This document shows, one piece after another, positions 1-11,535 of a DNA stretch of 64,000 nt. Numbering within the stretch: the first letter of the stretch is position 1; each line of letters begins with the position of its first letter. This DNA comes from Mesostigma viride (lineage: Eukaryota; Streptophyta; Mesostigmatophyceae; Mesostigmatales; Mesostigmataceae), in the NCBI GenBank assembly GCA_009746045.1, contig RPFO01000127.1:1291538-1355537 (forward strand). Reading direction: 5' to 3'. The translations under genes and the position numbers were made by a program. The notes below the pieces were generated by a model. The model had not been told where the DNA came from. It was given only the letters and a program-made list of their open reading frames with translations, and did not search any database.

Positions 1-1043
1 CGGCTGCAATTGGCGGCTCTATGACGTTAGAAAATGATATGTCTTCACACTTTGCTTGATTGAATTCCTTTTCATGCTCGCGTATGACGGGAGCGTGATT
101 TGCAGTGGCTCCCCCTGCATTAACCGGCCATGGAAATTGGGATTCTACTGTAAGAGACAGTGGAGCTGGCTGGAAAAAATGGCTCACGTCTGCTCACGTG
201 GCACAGTTGGCAGGGACGCATATACGTGGCTGACGGACGCATATACGTGGGAGACCCTTTGAGTTCTGGCTACTGCAACGCGCTCGAGGAAGCTTCCTAG
301 AATCCTGTAGACATTGTTGTTGTTGTTGCCCAATGCCCACGCCGCACATGGGCAGAATCCTACATAGTTCCTAGTGCCTACGAATACAGTACGTCTTCCT
401 GGACTCCTAGTTTCAAGTTCTTAGAACGCGTTAGGCCGGGTTTATTAGTTGCGCAATTTCTGGGACGTTTGCCAGAAGTTTTACATGGGGATGCACATGG
501 CAAACAGCTTGGCAAACGGCCAGCCCTGTGCTGCTCGTTCTCTGCGCGCGATTGCCACGGCATCAGCAGCCATTTTATGTAACCTCCGTGACTTCCATAC
601 AAAACCTACACCTCTTCACGGTGCCGTCCGTGCCATGGGCTCCAGGTTCCAGCGTCGTAGTATATTAATGGTTTGTTAAATGCGAACATATTTAAAGTGC
701 TGGCAAAAACTTCCTAGTTGTGCCCATTTCCGGCGGTGTGATGTGGAATGGCGGCATGCAAGAGTATCCCCGCATCCGCAGTACAATGTTGCTCAGTAGC
801 AGTTGCCAAAGACCTGCAATTTCACAAGCATGAACGACATTAGGTTTCTGGAAAGTATAGATAATCGTAGTCAAGCCAAGATGTACGATGCCACTCGAGA
901 AAACATCATCGCTTAGTTGTTATGTAACGAAGCGGTTATTATTAGAGGAATAATGGATCGCTGTGCGGCAGAATTCCTTGAAACTTCGGTACAATCATAC
1001 CATCGGGCGTGTGTTGCTAATTCGACTTGAGCCTTTTGCTGCC
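1..1043. other. Upstream region, no gene recognised
   Basis: Only short unconvincing open frames are present, on both strands. A duplicated ATATACGTGG-containing segment lies near 220-250. The last part probably holds the promoter and 5' UTR of the gene starting at 1044, but no specific element can be defended. Confidence 0.4.
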
Positions 1044-4000
1044 ATGGGGAAGTTACAGTTAGAGCTCGGGATCCTTGTGTTAGTTTCGCTATTGGTTCGG
1101 GGAACTGAAGCGGCGGTTTTTGAAGAGCTGGCTGGAATGAATCAGCATTTCCGGTCACTTGAAGAGGTCAGTTTCCAGCTCCTGGTACAACCTTGACGAT
1201 GTCCCATTTCACGACGAAGAGCGCGTTCCATGAAGTTTGCTCAGCAAATATGACAAACGTTAGGAGCTGCCATATCATCGAATGCCTAGTGCATGGCAGT
1301 GTCGAGCTTAAATTCTCTGGCTCGCTGGCATCGCTTGTCCGTCCTGGCGTATGCTTGCAGAAGAACTTGGGGAAACCTAATTGCAGGCAGACGGGCGTCG
1401 GCAGCAAGACTTGTGCACTGGGGCCGGTGGGCCAGGAGACCCAGCGCGCGTTCAAGGACCTGTGGGTCCCCAGCTCGGGCCGGCTGGGTGTCGTCCGGGA
1501 CGGCGTCCAGGAGTTGCTGGCAGGGAGCTTGTGGCCCCCTGGCTGCACCGAGTGGGCCTTGGACCACCGCAACCCGTATCTGTACAGCACCAATGGTATG
1601 CTTGCAACTGTTGTGCCCCACTCTCTTCACACACACAACACAGGCACACAAACACACTCCTCCACCCAGTCCCACTCCCTATCTCCCTCTCTTTTTCTCT
1701 CCCTCCCATCCTTGTCTCTCTTTCCCCCTCTCCTGTATTCCCACCTCCCTGTTGTTAATACTCTCACTGGCTCCGCTGTCTGTGCTCCCTTGACATTGCC
1801 TTTGACCCAGCCATGAGCCGCCCCCTCGTTTCTATCCCCCCCCCCTCCCCCCTGCCCTGCTCACTCACCATCCCTTTGTCGTTCATTCTACCCCCTCACC
1901 ACTGCCCTGCTCACATGCCGTCCCTTTGTCGTTCATCCTACTCCCTCACCCGTGGCCTTGGCCCCCTTATGCAGCATGCGCCACCCCCTTCCTTTCTTTC
2001 CTCTCCCTCAGCCCAACCCACTGTTTTACCTGTTCCTCTCCCCCTTCACATCTGTTCCTCTCCCCCTTCACACCTGTTCTCCTGCCCCTTCAGCTGTCCC
2101 TCCCCCTTCCACACACACACTCACCCACCCGCACACAACCACCCACCCACACACCCACACACACACACCACAAATCCTCTCTCCTCAACCACACAGGCCG
2201 CCCTGCTATCAAGGCGCTGACCTTCTCGGACATATCCCTATATGACCGCCAGCTGGGCCAGCAGGCGTCGGCGTTCACCCACCAATGGGACGCGATACAG
2301 CTGGGGCATGCAGGGCTGACACTCGGCCCTAATTGGGCCATCGACTTCTGGCTGCTCAACAGCTACCCGATGGATAAGAAGCCTCCCTTCATCCTGCTGC
2401 AGGGGCCCACGCGCGTGTATGGGGATAACACACCGCTTTGGTGGGTGGTGGGCGCGTGTTTGGCGTGTAGGGCTTGGGGTAGGGTTCATCAGGGTGTTTA
2501 TGGGTTAGGGTGGGCAACGAGGTGGCATACTGTTAGGGTGTGGAAGGGTGTTAAAGGGTTGTGGTGGGCAAGGAGGCGGCATATTTATTCCTGCCTGTGA
2601 CTTTCTTTGAATGTGAAGTAGGTGAGCAGTGGCGGCATGTCTGAATTAAAGGGGCAGGCGGGCAAGTGAGCATGCGTTGGCCGTCTGTCTTGAACGAATA
2701 TTTGTAACATGTGCCCCTTTTGCGCGCTCGGTTTGCCAAGCAATGGCACCCGCATGCATGGGCTGACACTCTTGTCTCGTTGTCTTGTTCCCTAAATTTT
2801 TTCCTGTGGTCTGGTTATTTTCAGTGGCCCCGTCAACCCGTCCCCCTCCCTGGCTCCCTCCTTTCACTCCCAAGCTGATTTCCCGTCGCTATGGGGATAT
2901 CTCTGCATGTGCTGGTGCTGCTGATGCTGCCGTAGGTGCCAGCATGTCGAGGGCATCGCAAGTGGTGTGGTCACAAGTGGTGTGGTCACGCATTTTGTCA
3001 ACTGCAAGACTGGTGCAGCGCTCACTTCCACCATCTCCTGTGGCCCCCCCGTTCCCTCCCCACCCCTACATGCCCCCCCCCCCCACCCCCCACCCCACCC
3101 CCCACCCCCCCACCCTGCCAGGTACCTCGCGGTGGACAGCTTCCCCCGCAAGTCCATCCTCCTCTACGCGGTGGAGCTGTCCAGCGGGCCCGTGCGCACG
3201 GGCATCCATCTGCAGGACCTGCCGTGGCATGCGTGGCACCGCATCACCATCGTGGGCTCCCCCGGCGAGCAGGTCTACTACGTGAACGGCACCCGCATGG
3301 GCTCCACCAAGGTCGTCACGCTGTCCTCCGTGTTCCTGGTCGGGAACGGCGGCCGCAGGCTCATGTCCCCCGGTGGTGGGCTGTTCGACTTCCGGTTCTG
3401 TGTGTCGCAGGACGCAGACGTACAAGTGGCGGTCGAGGAGCGCGCACGGTCCCACGCGCGTGTGATCCTGGGGCAGCTAGTGCAGATGGACTTGGACTGG
3501 CTGCCGCCACTTCCCGTGTCGCCCACGCGTGGGGTGGTGGTGGTTGAGAACGCGGATGACTTGCTCCTTCGCCATGCGTCCATCGGTGCCGCGATCGACA
3601 AGTTTGATGTCGTGATCCGGTTCGATAGCGGCCACTGGGTCGACTCGCGGGGGGTCATCACGGGGGGGGCGCTCCCGGGGGGGAAAGGCCACGGGTACCC
3701 CTCGCTGATCCCAGGTTTGCTGGCAAAATCTCAGGCGCGGTCCCTGGGGACGAAGCTGACACACCTCTTCATGAACGACTTCTCGCACCTGTGCGGGTGC
3801 AGCGATGGGAACTGCTGCCTCCCGAGCCAGGTCGCGCGCTTCATCGCCGAGTTGAGCGACGTGGCTCATAACCGCGCGCACGGCGGGAACGGCCACGTGT
3901 ACGTGATCGTGGTGCTGCCGCACGGAAAGCCCCTCCCCGAGGCGTTCAAGGCCATCCCAGAGTACACGGGCGTGACCGTGCACCTGCTCTCGATTGGGAA

Positions 4001-4234
4001 ACACTTTGAGGCGGCGATGAACGTGTGGCTGGAGGACAAGCTGAGCGCGCGCTGGGGCAGCCCCACGGGGGGGAAGGATGGGGCGGGGGTCGGTGACGGA
4101 AAGCAGGTGGGCGAGCTCGCTCTCCCCCCCTACTACTCGGCGCGCACGGGCTTCCAAGTTCTCGCGGCGCTCTTGCTTCACGGCATCACACCCACCATCG
4201 CCGGGTTTGACCGCATGGAGGAGGGGTTCGGCCG
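1044..4234 (+). CDS. Secreted LamG plus GT29 (sialyltransferase-like) protein, 3' end missing
   Basis: Exons inferred from frame and splice sites: 1044-1166 (start ATG in GCCATGG; hydrophobic signal LGILVLVSLLV), about 1386-1595, 2197-2440 and 3122-4234; the phases agree at the last two junctions. The first half has a concanavalin/LamG-like pattern (NWAIDFWLLNSYPM, then SILLYAVELSSG, HAWHRITIVG, YVNGTRMGS). The second half resembles GT29: VVVVENADDLL, then IDKFDVVIRFD and GTKLTH at the sialylmotif L position, and YYSARTGFQVLAALLLHG with AGFD at the motif S position. The usual VGNSG is VENAD, so catalytic ability is uncertain. It is likely a secretory-pathway glycosyltransferase. The exon after GR (donor GTGAGT at 4235) is not found before LINE sequence begins at about 5178. 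The C-terminus may be lost or lie beyond the inserted elements. Confidence 0.72.
1616..2196 (+). repeat. Low-complexity intron rich in CT, CA and CCC
   Basis: This intron lies between the exons ending at 1595 and starting at 2197. It is pyrimidine-rich on the plus strand, with CA/CACACC and CTCCC runs. This explains the proline- and serine-rich open frames across it. The acceptor is CACACAG before 2197. Confidence 0.7.
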
Positions 4235-5177
4235 GTGAGTGTGTGTGACGTATGCAAGTGGGGTTGCGCGGGTGAGTTTGTGTGCCAGTATAAGAGTGGC
4301 TTGGGGATGAAAGGTGCAGGAGGGGAGGGGCTGGGGATGTATGCGTGGGAGTAGGAGAGGGGTTGGGGCGGTAAGTGGGGATGCTGCAAGCAGTAGCGCA
4401 AATACCAGGCAAGTGCTGGGTGCTTATGTATATTTGAGGTGTGCCAACCTGATCCTGCCAGTGAGGATTTGCCTCGTAAGCCTAGGAAGGGTTGGTAGCA
4501 TTAGCCTGGGAATATTTTTGGCTGTAGGTGCGCACGTAGGGGATGCTTTTTGTTATTTGCCTGGCTGCCCGCCCAAAACTTGTTCATGCTGTCTGTTGTT
4601 TGTAAGTTCTAATCAGTTTTTGCTATTGCCTAGTGTGCTGCATATGGACCAGTGCTGCTTGCTCGGTTACATGGACTTGGTTAGATGGGCGTTGGTTACT
4701 GACCATGGGTTTTATAATCGTTTTTATGGGATGCGCTGCCGTGGTCGTGTGATGCAATATCCATGAATGTGATGGTAGGTACACGGCCGCATCGACCGAG
4801 CATGATTATTCACGACACCTGCCTGAAGGGCGAGTAATCGAAGAGCTGATCATTAAAGGCATGATTAAGCAGTTGACGTAGAGTGAAAGAGACTTTGATC
4901 GCATGGCATGTGGAAGAACGAAAGTTCGCAGAAAGAATAACGTGTGCCGAAATTTTTAGCATGACCTGTTTGGTGATGCCATGATGATAGCTTGGGGGGT
5001 TGTCCCCCCTCTCTTCTGTAGCACTGGGCGCCAAATGTGTAGCTTTATCACAGTGCCATATGCCATGTTTGTCGCATCTCAATCTAGAAATAAAACTTTT
5101 TTCTTCGATTTGCATTCTCAGGCACTTTTAATTCCTTCCATGGTATAGCATCCAGCCATGCATGGTGGATATCCTGC
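4235..5177. other. Intron or intergenic DNA after the GT29-like exon, nothing recognised
   Basis: It starts with the splice donor GTGAGT. I looked for a continuation of the GT29 motif S region, which should contain a Tyr-Tyr pair and an H-x4-E motif. None was found in any plus frame. It ends where LINE RT sequence begins. Confidence 0.4.
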
Positions 5178-6240
5178 ATGGGTGGGCACGGCGGGGTTAG
5201 CACGGGTTACCGCCTGGCTGACCTGATTTATGCGGACGACACCACCCTCATCGCGCGCCCCGAGCACATTCAGACCTGGCTGGACTGTCTGGGCCTGGAG
5301 GCGAGGGCGGTGGGGTTGGAGATTAGTGTCAAAACTGAGGCGATGGTGATTGGGGCCTCCAGTCGCCCACCGCTGCCGCGCCTGCTCGACGGGACGGAGG
5401 TCCCGTTCCGCGATCGCTTCAAACTGTTGGGGAGCATGCTCCCTGACACCGCCGACGATGTGGACGTCCGCATTGGCCTGACCTGGGCTAGGCTTCGTTC
5501 GCTCAACACCTACTGGCGCTCCAAGGGCCTGGACGAGCACCGCAAGCGCATGCTCCTAGGTCCTCGTCCTCACGGTGCTCACGTATGGCGCCGAGGCGTG
5601 GACACTCACGGCAACACTAGCTGGCAGCTAAGCTAGACGGCACGGTAACCAGGATGCTCCGACAGGTCCTGAACGTAGGGTTTTCTCAGCGTAGGTCATT
5701 AGAGTCTTTGTATCAGGGTATGCCTCGTATTTCGGACGAGATTAGGCGCAGCGTAGGATAGCATTTGTAGGACATCTTGCTCGCACCAGCCAGGTCGACA
5801 CCGCCCTTGGTCTGGCCGGTCCCCAGCGGCTCGGCCAACCAGGGCAGCATATTTTGACCTGGCCTGGCCCCAAGACCATTCCTAAAAGGGTAGGGAATTT
5901 ATTAATTAATTGATAGACACGTGACTGCGTCACGTGCATGAGCATAAGTCCTAAGGGTAGGGAAACATGCCATGAACTACACCCAGATGTTGCTGGCCGA
6001 CCTAGTGGTCCCAGCCCAGTTTGAACACCGCATCCCCTCTCTCTCCCTTCTTTGGACTGCCATGCAGGGCAAGACGCGGTGGCAGAAGATTGTCAAGGCT
6101 CACACGCCAGCCCCTGTGGGCAAGCCGCCTCCCCCCAAGAGGAGGAGTCGTTTTGATGAGTAGCGGTAGATAGGCTTTTCTAGAATAGCTAGCTTAGAGT
6201 TAGGTTAGTTCGATTACGCGGCTTCCTTCACTCCACCCAT
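5178..6240 (+). mobile_element. LINE copy A, 5'-truncated RT C-terminal fragment
   Basis: The copy begins inside the RT domain (RLADLIYADDTTL) and matches the copy at 8446-9358 almost base for base. It has frameshifts near 5560 and 5750, so it is a dead copy. The conserved end PPPPKRRSRFDE is reached at about 6162, followed by the LINE 3' UTR. It lacks the usual hairpin and tail, because the next ORF1-type element starts at about 6245. It also carries a 67-bp insertion at 5897-5963. Confidence 0.85.
5888..5963. repeat. Small hairpin insertion with 9-bp duplication inside LINE copy A
   Basis: GGGTAGGGA occurs at 5888-5896 and again at 5955-5963. Intact LINE copies have it once. Between them is an ATTAATTAATT stretch and a perfect hairpin, CACGTGAC (5918-5925), loop TGC, GTCACGTG (5929-5936). 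The AT tail, hairpin and TSD resemble a very short retroelement end. Confidence 0.65.
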
Positions 6241-6429
6241 CGACAAGCAACATCGTGCTCAAGCATCGTGCTCAAGCAACAAACGCTCGACCTCCGCGAT
6301 CGAGGAGGCCGGCATCACCAATTAAGCTCGCAGCCACTGACAATATCATCGTCAAGGCCACTTGGACCAGCCGCCATGTGAGAACTCGGAGTCTCTTGCC
6401 ATAGTGTTTAAGCGGGACATTCTTACCCC

Positions 6430-9358
6430 TTTGTGTTCGCCGCTGGCAGTTGCTAGCCTCAGCACGCTTAAGTTTCTAACGCCACGCCTTATGGTAGCAC
6501 ACTTCACCTCCGTCGAGGGGCGGTCTAAACACCACCTCACGGTGGGGGTGGGCTACGCACCCCATAGTGGTCTACCTGCGTTGGAACGCCAGAAGTTCTT
6601 CGAGGACTTGCATAGCCTTGAGGGGGCCACCCCGGCCCGCCACTTTTTGGTTATGCTGCTAGACGCCAATGCCACGCTCCCCGTGGGTACTGCTGGCAGT
6701 CGCTTTGCGCCTGCTGACACTGCTGCTAATGACAACACTCCCCTGTTTTCTGCCTTTTTGCGGGATAGCGGGATGGTTGCTGTCAACTGCCACTTCCAAC
6801 GTCCCTCCCAGGACTTGGTCACTTTTCGTGGCCCTAACGGCCGTCAGGCCTGTCTGGACTACGTGGTGGTACGGCAGCCCAGGTGTACCTCGGTTCTGGA
6901 CACCCGAGTGTTTGACACGCCCACGGTGTGCTCTGACCACCGGTTGGTGCGCGCGACCCTTCGGCTCCGGTTCCACGTCCCCGCGCGCCGCGCCCAGTGG
7001 TCCGCCCTGACTGGTCTGCTCTACGTCCGGTCAAGGGAGATCCTGAGGACTGGACGGACGCCGAGCACGAGCGGAACTGGTGCCGACGGAAGTACCTGTC
7101 GGCACTGGACGCCCGGGCGGACGTCGACGAGCTGGACAAGGGTGCCCCCAACGCAGCCATTTTTGCGGGCTTTGCGGCCCGTGCCCCGTTGCTGGCGGCC
7201 CGGCACCTGCCGGTCATGCCCCGCCGCCGCCCCGGCCCGCTCTACCGCCAGGACCCCAAGGTCTTGGCCGCCCGGCACCGCCTCAAGCGTAACCGGGACC
7301 CGCTGCAGAAACCATTGCTCAAGGCCGCCCTTGTGGAGGCCTACGAGCATGCTCAGGACGCGGAGGCGGCCCAGTGCATCGCGGATGCCAAGGCCTGCCA
7401 GGCTCGCAACCAGGGCAAGGACATGTGGTACCACCTCGACCGGCTCGGCGGCCGGCGGCAGCGCACCCCGGTGGAGCACACGGGGGACGGCACGGCGCCG
7501 GTAAGCCTTGACCGCTGGTTGGCCCACAATGTTTCCTTGACCGGTGGGGCTCGCGCCCCCCCCCGCCGCTTCACCCCGAGACGGCCGCCCGCCTCGGGGT
7601 CGCCGGACCCCCGCCGCCGCCAGCGCCCCCCTCCTCGGCCGCGGACTACCAAGTCCCCGCCTTGAAGGAGGGCTGCCTTGCCACCAACGACGTCGTCCAC
7701 CCCTTCACTTTGGAGGAATTGGACGGCGCCCTTGCTCGCCTGCGGTACGATGCGGCGGTCGGGCCGACCACCTTTCTGCTGAGCTGCTGAAGACCCCTGA
7801 TCTGGCGGTTAGGGATCTTCTGCTGGCGTTCTGCAACCGTGTCCTGCTCTCTGACGAGCCTCCGCCTGCTGAGTGGCAGACGGCCATCCGCGTCATGCTG
7901 TACAAGAAGGGCTCTGCTGCTGACCCCGGTAACTACCGGGGTGTCTGCCTCCAGAGCGCCGCGCTGAAGGTCTTCATGCGCATGATGCTGCACAGGCTCC
8001 GCGCCGCGCTGGACCCACACCTGGGTGAGTCTCAGATGGGTTTCCGTAGTGGTCGTAACACTGTCATGGCTGTGTTTGTCGCGCGCCGGTTGATGGAGGA
8101 GGTGCGTCGCCTTCCCCCTGACAGTTTGCCGCTGGTCCTCATTTTTGTTGACTATATCAAGGCCTTTGACACGGTCCTCTGGGAGGCTCTTTGGGCCATC
8201 CTAGCTCTGGACCGCGTGCCACCAGCGTTTATTGCTGCCATTCGCCGACTGTATGAGGGCTCACAGGCAGTAGTGCGGACTGCGGAAGGCACCACCCCAC
8301 CATTCCCCCTTCACCACGGGGTGTGGCAAGGTTGTGTCCTGTCTCCATACCTGTTCATTATTGTCGTGGACCACGTCATGCGCCAGGCACGTGCGCGCTT
8401 TACTGCTCTTAAGGGGTTCGAGCCAGGCTTGGACATCCTTAACGAGCGTGGGCACGGCGGGGTTAGCACGGGTTACCGCCTGGCTGACCTGATTTACGCG
8501 GACGACACCACCCTCATCGCGCGCCCCGAGCACATTCAGACCTGGCTGGACTGTCTGGGCCTGGAGGCGAGGGCGGTGGGGTTGGAGATTAGTGTCAAAA
8601 CTGAGGCGATGGTGATTGGGGCCTCCAGTCGCCCACCGCTGCCGCGCCTGCTAGACGGGACGGAGGTCCCACTCCGCGACCGCTTCAAGCTGTTGGGGAG
8701 TTGGCTTCCGGACACTGCCGACGATGTGGACACCCGCATCGGCCTTTCCTGGGCCAAGCTCCGTTCGCTCAACACCTACTGGCGCTCCAAGGGCCTGGAC
8801 GAGCACCGCAAGCGCATGCTCTTCAAGGTCCTCGTCCTCACGGTGCTCACGTATGGCGCCGAGGCATGGACACTCACGGCAACACTGGCAGCCAAGCTAG
8901 ACGGCACGGTAACCCGGATGCTCCGACAGGTCCTGAATGTCGGGTTTTCTCAGCGTAGGTCCTTAGAGTCTTTGTATCACGGTATGCCGCGTATTTCGGA
9001 CGAGATTAGACAGCGTAGGATAGCATTTGTAGGACATCTTGCTCGCACCAGCCAGGTCGACACCGCCCTTGGTCTGGCCGGTCCCCAGCGGCTCGGCCAA
9101 CCGGGGCGGCACATTTTGACCTGGCCTGGCCCCAAGAACATTCCTAAAAAGGTAGGGAAACATGCCATGACCTATACCCAGATGTTGCTGGACGACCTAG
9201 TGGTCCCAGCCCAGTTTGAGTACCGCATCCACTCTCTCTCCCGTCTTTGGACTGCCATGCAGGACAAGGAGCGGTGGAAGAAGATTGTCAAGGCACACAC
9301 GCCCGACCCTGTGGGCAAGCCACCTCCCCCCAAGCGGAGGAGGCGTTTTGATGAGTAG
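6430..9358 (+). pseudogene. LINE pol: APE-type endonuclease and reverse transcriptase, frameshifted
   Basis: The endonuclease part (6440-6985) shows VGYAPH, then LLDANATLP, a CLDYVVV segment and SDHRLV, typical of the EEP fold; the N-terminal catalytic motifs are missing. Frameshifts follow near 6985 and 7760 and perhaps 7550. From about 7765 to 9358 the RT is open. It has LYKKG..NYRGVCLQS, GFRSGRNT, FVDYIKAFDTV (motif A), GVWQGCVLSP (motif B), LIYADDTTL (catalytic YADD), and a C-terminal region ending in PPPPKRRRRFDE. No Cys-rich zinc knuckle was seen. The Arg normally present in motif B (GxRQG) is Trp here. It would copy LINE RNA at a nicked target in the nucleus. This copy cannot make a full protein. 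Confidence 0.88.
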
Positions 9359-9439
9359 TGTACTTAGGCTTTTCTAGATAGAGTTAGGATAGTTCGATCA
9401 CGCGGCTTCCTCCACCCCATCCATCATGAAATATGTGCT

Positions 9440-9464
9440 ACATGACCTCCCCACGGAGGCATGT
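9440..9464 (+). other. LINE 3'-terminal hairpin (copy B)
   Basis: The outer stem is ACATG/CATGT, with a single bulged A. The inner stem is CCTCC/GGAGG and the loop is CCAC. The AT-rich tail follows directly. The closing inner pair is C-G here but T-A in copy D and A-T in ORF1-E copies. Confidence 0.8.
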
Positions 9465-9600
9465 TATAATTTAATTTAATTTTTAATTCTTACCCCCCAT
9501 GTGCATGCAGGTCACTGGTGAGCTGCAGATCGGTCGGCTGTCCGCCTTCCCCGCGCACGGGGTAAGGCTGGCCCCGCTCCCCTGCTCCTCACCTTTATTG

Positions 9601-11385
9601 TTAATCATCCCACGGTCCTAAATTTAGGACTTTGTCCTAAATCGTCCTAGTGGTCACTATAACCGAGGTACCGGGGGGGGGGGGTCACTATATGGACCGT
9701 ACCCCATGTGGACCGTACCCGGCATGATGTACCCGACCCGTGGTACCGGCACATGGTACCCGGATTCCGTACCCGGGTACCGGGTATAATGGCGGGAAAG
9801 TAGGTACCTCGACCAAAAATATAACCGATTTTGGAGCGAAAAAGTGGGTGCGGGAATGAAGTGAGGTGGATATGGCGACCTGACAATCGTGGCCGGCGTT
9901 TTCACGTGCGTTTATCATTTCGGGCGCCCAGTAGCAAAAACGAAAGGTTGTTAGTTATGCTTAAAGGCTGTGAATATTTTCTGCGCAAGTTTTTATGTGT
10001 AGCGCTGTATCACAGCGGCACAACACAAATGGGTCGCAGATCGCCTGCTCGCGGAGGGTCGATTTTGGCACAAACATGTTAGTGTATTAGCAATGGTGGT
10101 GCGAATCAAGCCAGGAAATTTTGGTGGACGATTTTTATTATAGTCTGGAGTTTAGAAACGGAGTATTTGACATGGGAGCGCCTGGGCCGTGATATTCTTG
10201 CCCGATTTCCATTGTCGACCATGTTTTAGGGACGTTCAGGCTGGGCAGCGAGCGCACCTTATAGGTCTTCACTTTCGGTATTTCTTGGACCTAGAACGCA
10301 GCACAAGCGTGGTTTATACCATTGTCGAACCGGTTGGCCAGCTTTGGTGCGCTCAGCTCTCGGAAAGCTGACCTCGCTGCGGATTTCAGCGACTTTTTTG
10401 CAACCATCTGGAATGAGGCGACGTAAGTAGCAGGTAAGTGCCGGGTTGTCGTAGATCATGAGTGTAACTGGCAACGCTGTCGTGGTGTTTTGAGTCAGCC
10501 AGCTATGCCTAAAGAGAGGGGACGCTCTCTGTGCACATAACTGTCACACATAGTTGGTTTACGTCATACAATTTTTTACGTCTCTATCTTCGTCGTCCGC
10601 TGCAGCTAAAACACACATGCGTAAGAGCAGTTTTACTCATGTGTTAGTTATAAACCATGGTCCTATGGCCTGCAGTCGTTCAGGGTGTTCTCAGACAGTA
10701 TATACAGTATGGTTTACGTGTTACATGCACCCTGAATTCGCTCACAAAGCGTTGCATGTTAGCACAACGTCGTTTTGTAACTTGATTTGGCTGCATTCAT
10801 GTGTTAGTTGCAATGCAAATGCAATGTTTTTTCATCGCTGGGTGGTGGCCAGCATGTCCGTGATGTCAAAGAAGGTTTGGCATATGCTTAGAGAAAGTTT
10901 ACCGCAAGGGGTGGGCCATGTTCAAGCCGGGCAACCTCAGCAACCATGCAACCCTATATTGCATTACCTGCACCATCTGTGACACCGTTAATCACGCGTA
11001 TATATAGAGGCAGCCACAGCAGGGTATGGCCTTGTTATACGCTGCCCCGCCATCCCAAGGCCTCGTAGGGTCCCCTAGCGCTTGTAAGATGCTCAAGGGA
11101 CCGTGTGGATAGCATGGTCATGCGTTGACAATAATTGGTCCTAATGGTCCTAAAACCCACATTTTGGCCAAATTCGCGCTTTGAGGTCTGGCAGGTGGCA
11201 GGGCCCATTCATGCACTAAATGTAATTATTTGACCCCAGGTTTTTGATAGAAACTAAAAAAGTGTGTTATCTGTCATGGGCACGAATGCCAGGGTCAAAT
11301 TTTAATGTTTGCATATATATTTTTTAATTCCACTTGGTCCTAAACTTAGGACTTTTACTGGGAAGATGGACATTATATAGGTACA
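9601..11385. mobile_element. Probable DNA transposon of about 1.8 kb, non-autonomous
   Basis: It interrupts the ORF1 sequence between CTCCTCACCTTTA and TACATGGCGG. The ends carry matching palindromes, TCCTAAATTTAGGA at 9616-9629 and TCCTAAACTTAGGA near 11338-11351. The outer inverted segments are loosely alike (TGTTAATCATCCCA and TGTCCATCTTCCCA). The target duplication may be TTAT but is not certain. A cluster of GGTACC/GTACCCG motifs lies at 9665-9815. No transposase frame was found. Confidence 0.55.
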
Positions 11386-11535
11386 TGGCGGATAAGCTGT
11401 CGTTTCTTAAATGCCGCAAGAATTATCAAGCTCTCGGGGACTTCATGTACACGCTGCATGGACGATCGACGACTTGACCCTGGCACAGCAACAGCGGCGA
11501 CGGGATCGAGCTATGGCCGACCTCCCTCCAGCTGG

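Larger units (their letters stand above)
6430..9485 (+). mobile_element. LINE copy B, EN-RT, 5'-truncated, with 11-bp TSD
   Basis: The insertion is flanked by ATTCTTACCCC at 6419-6429 and 9486-9496. This proves that the ORF1 sequence on both sides is the target and not part of this copy. The copy starts inside the endonuclease, runs through RT, ends in the 3' hairpin (9440-9464) and has a TAATTTAATTTAATTTTTA tail. It is the longest LINE copy in the window (about 3.06 kb). Confidence 0.9.
6245..11535 (+). mobile_element. ORF1-E copy 6 (ORF1-only retroelement), split by two insertions
   Basis: ORF1-type sequence at 6262-6429 (the stretch ending KRDILTP) continues at 9486-9600 and again at about 11385-11535. 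These pieces join into the ORF1 order seen in the intact copies: coiled-coil end, RRM-like region, then the AQQQRRR stretch. LINE copy B interrupts it at 6430-9485. A DNA element interrupts it at about 9601-11385. The reading frame is broken. Confidence 0.75.

Noticed and set aside
6362-6985. ORF1 fused to endonuclease as one LINE frame
   Set aside because: ATTCTTACCCC at 6419 and 9486 shows that the ORF1 part is target DNA, and the frame is continuous by chance.
10554-10982. 142-residue frame in the 1.8-kb DNA element
   Set aside because: It has no domain, biased composition and no splice or start support. It is most likely a chance frame.
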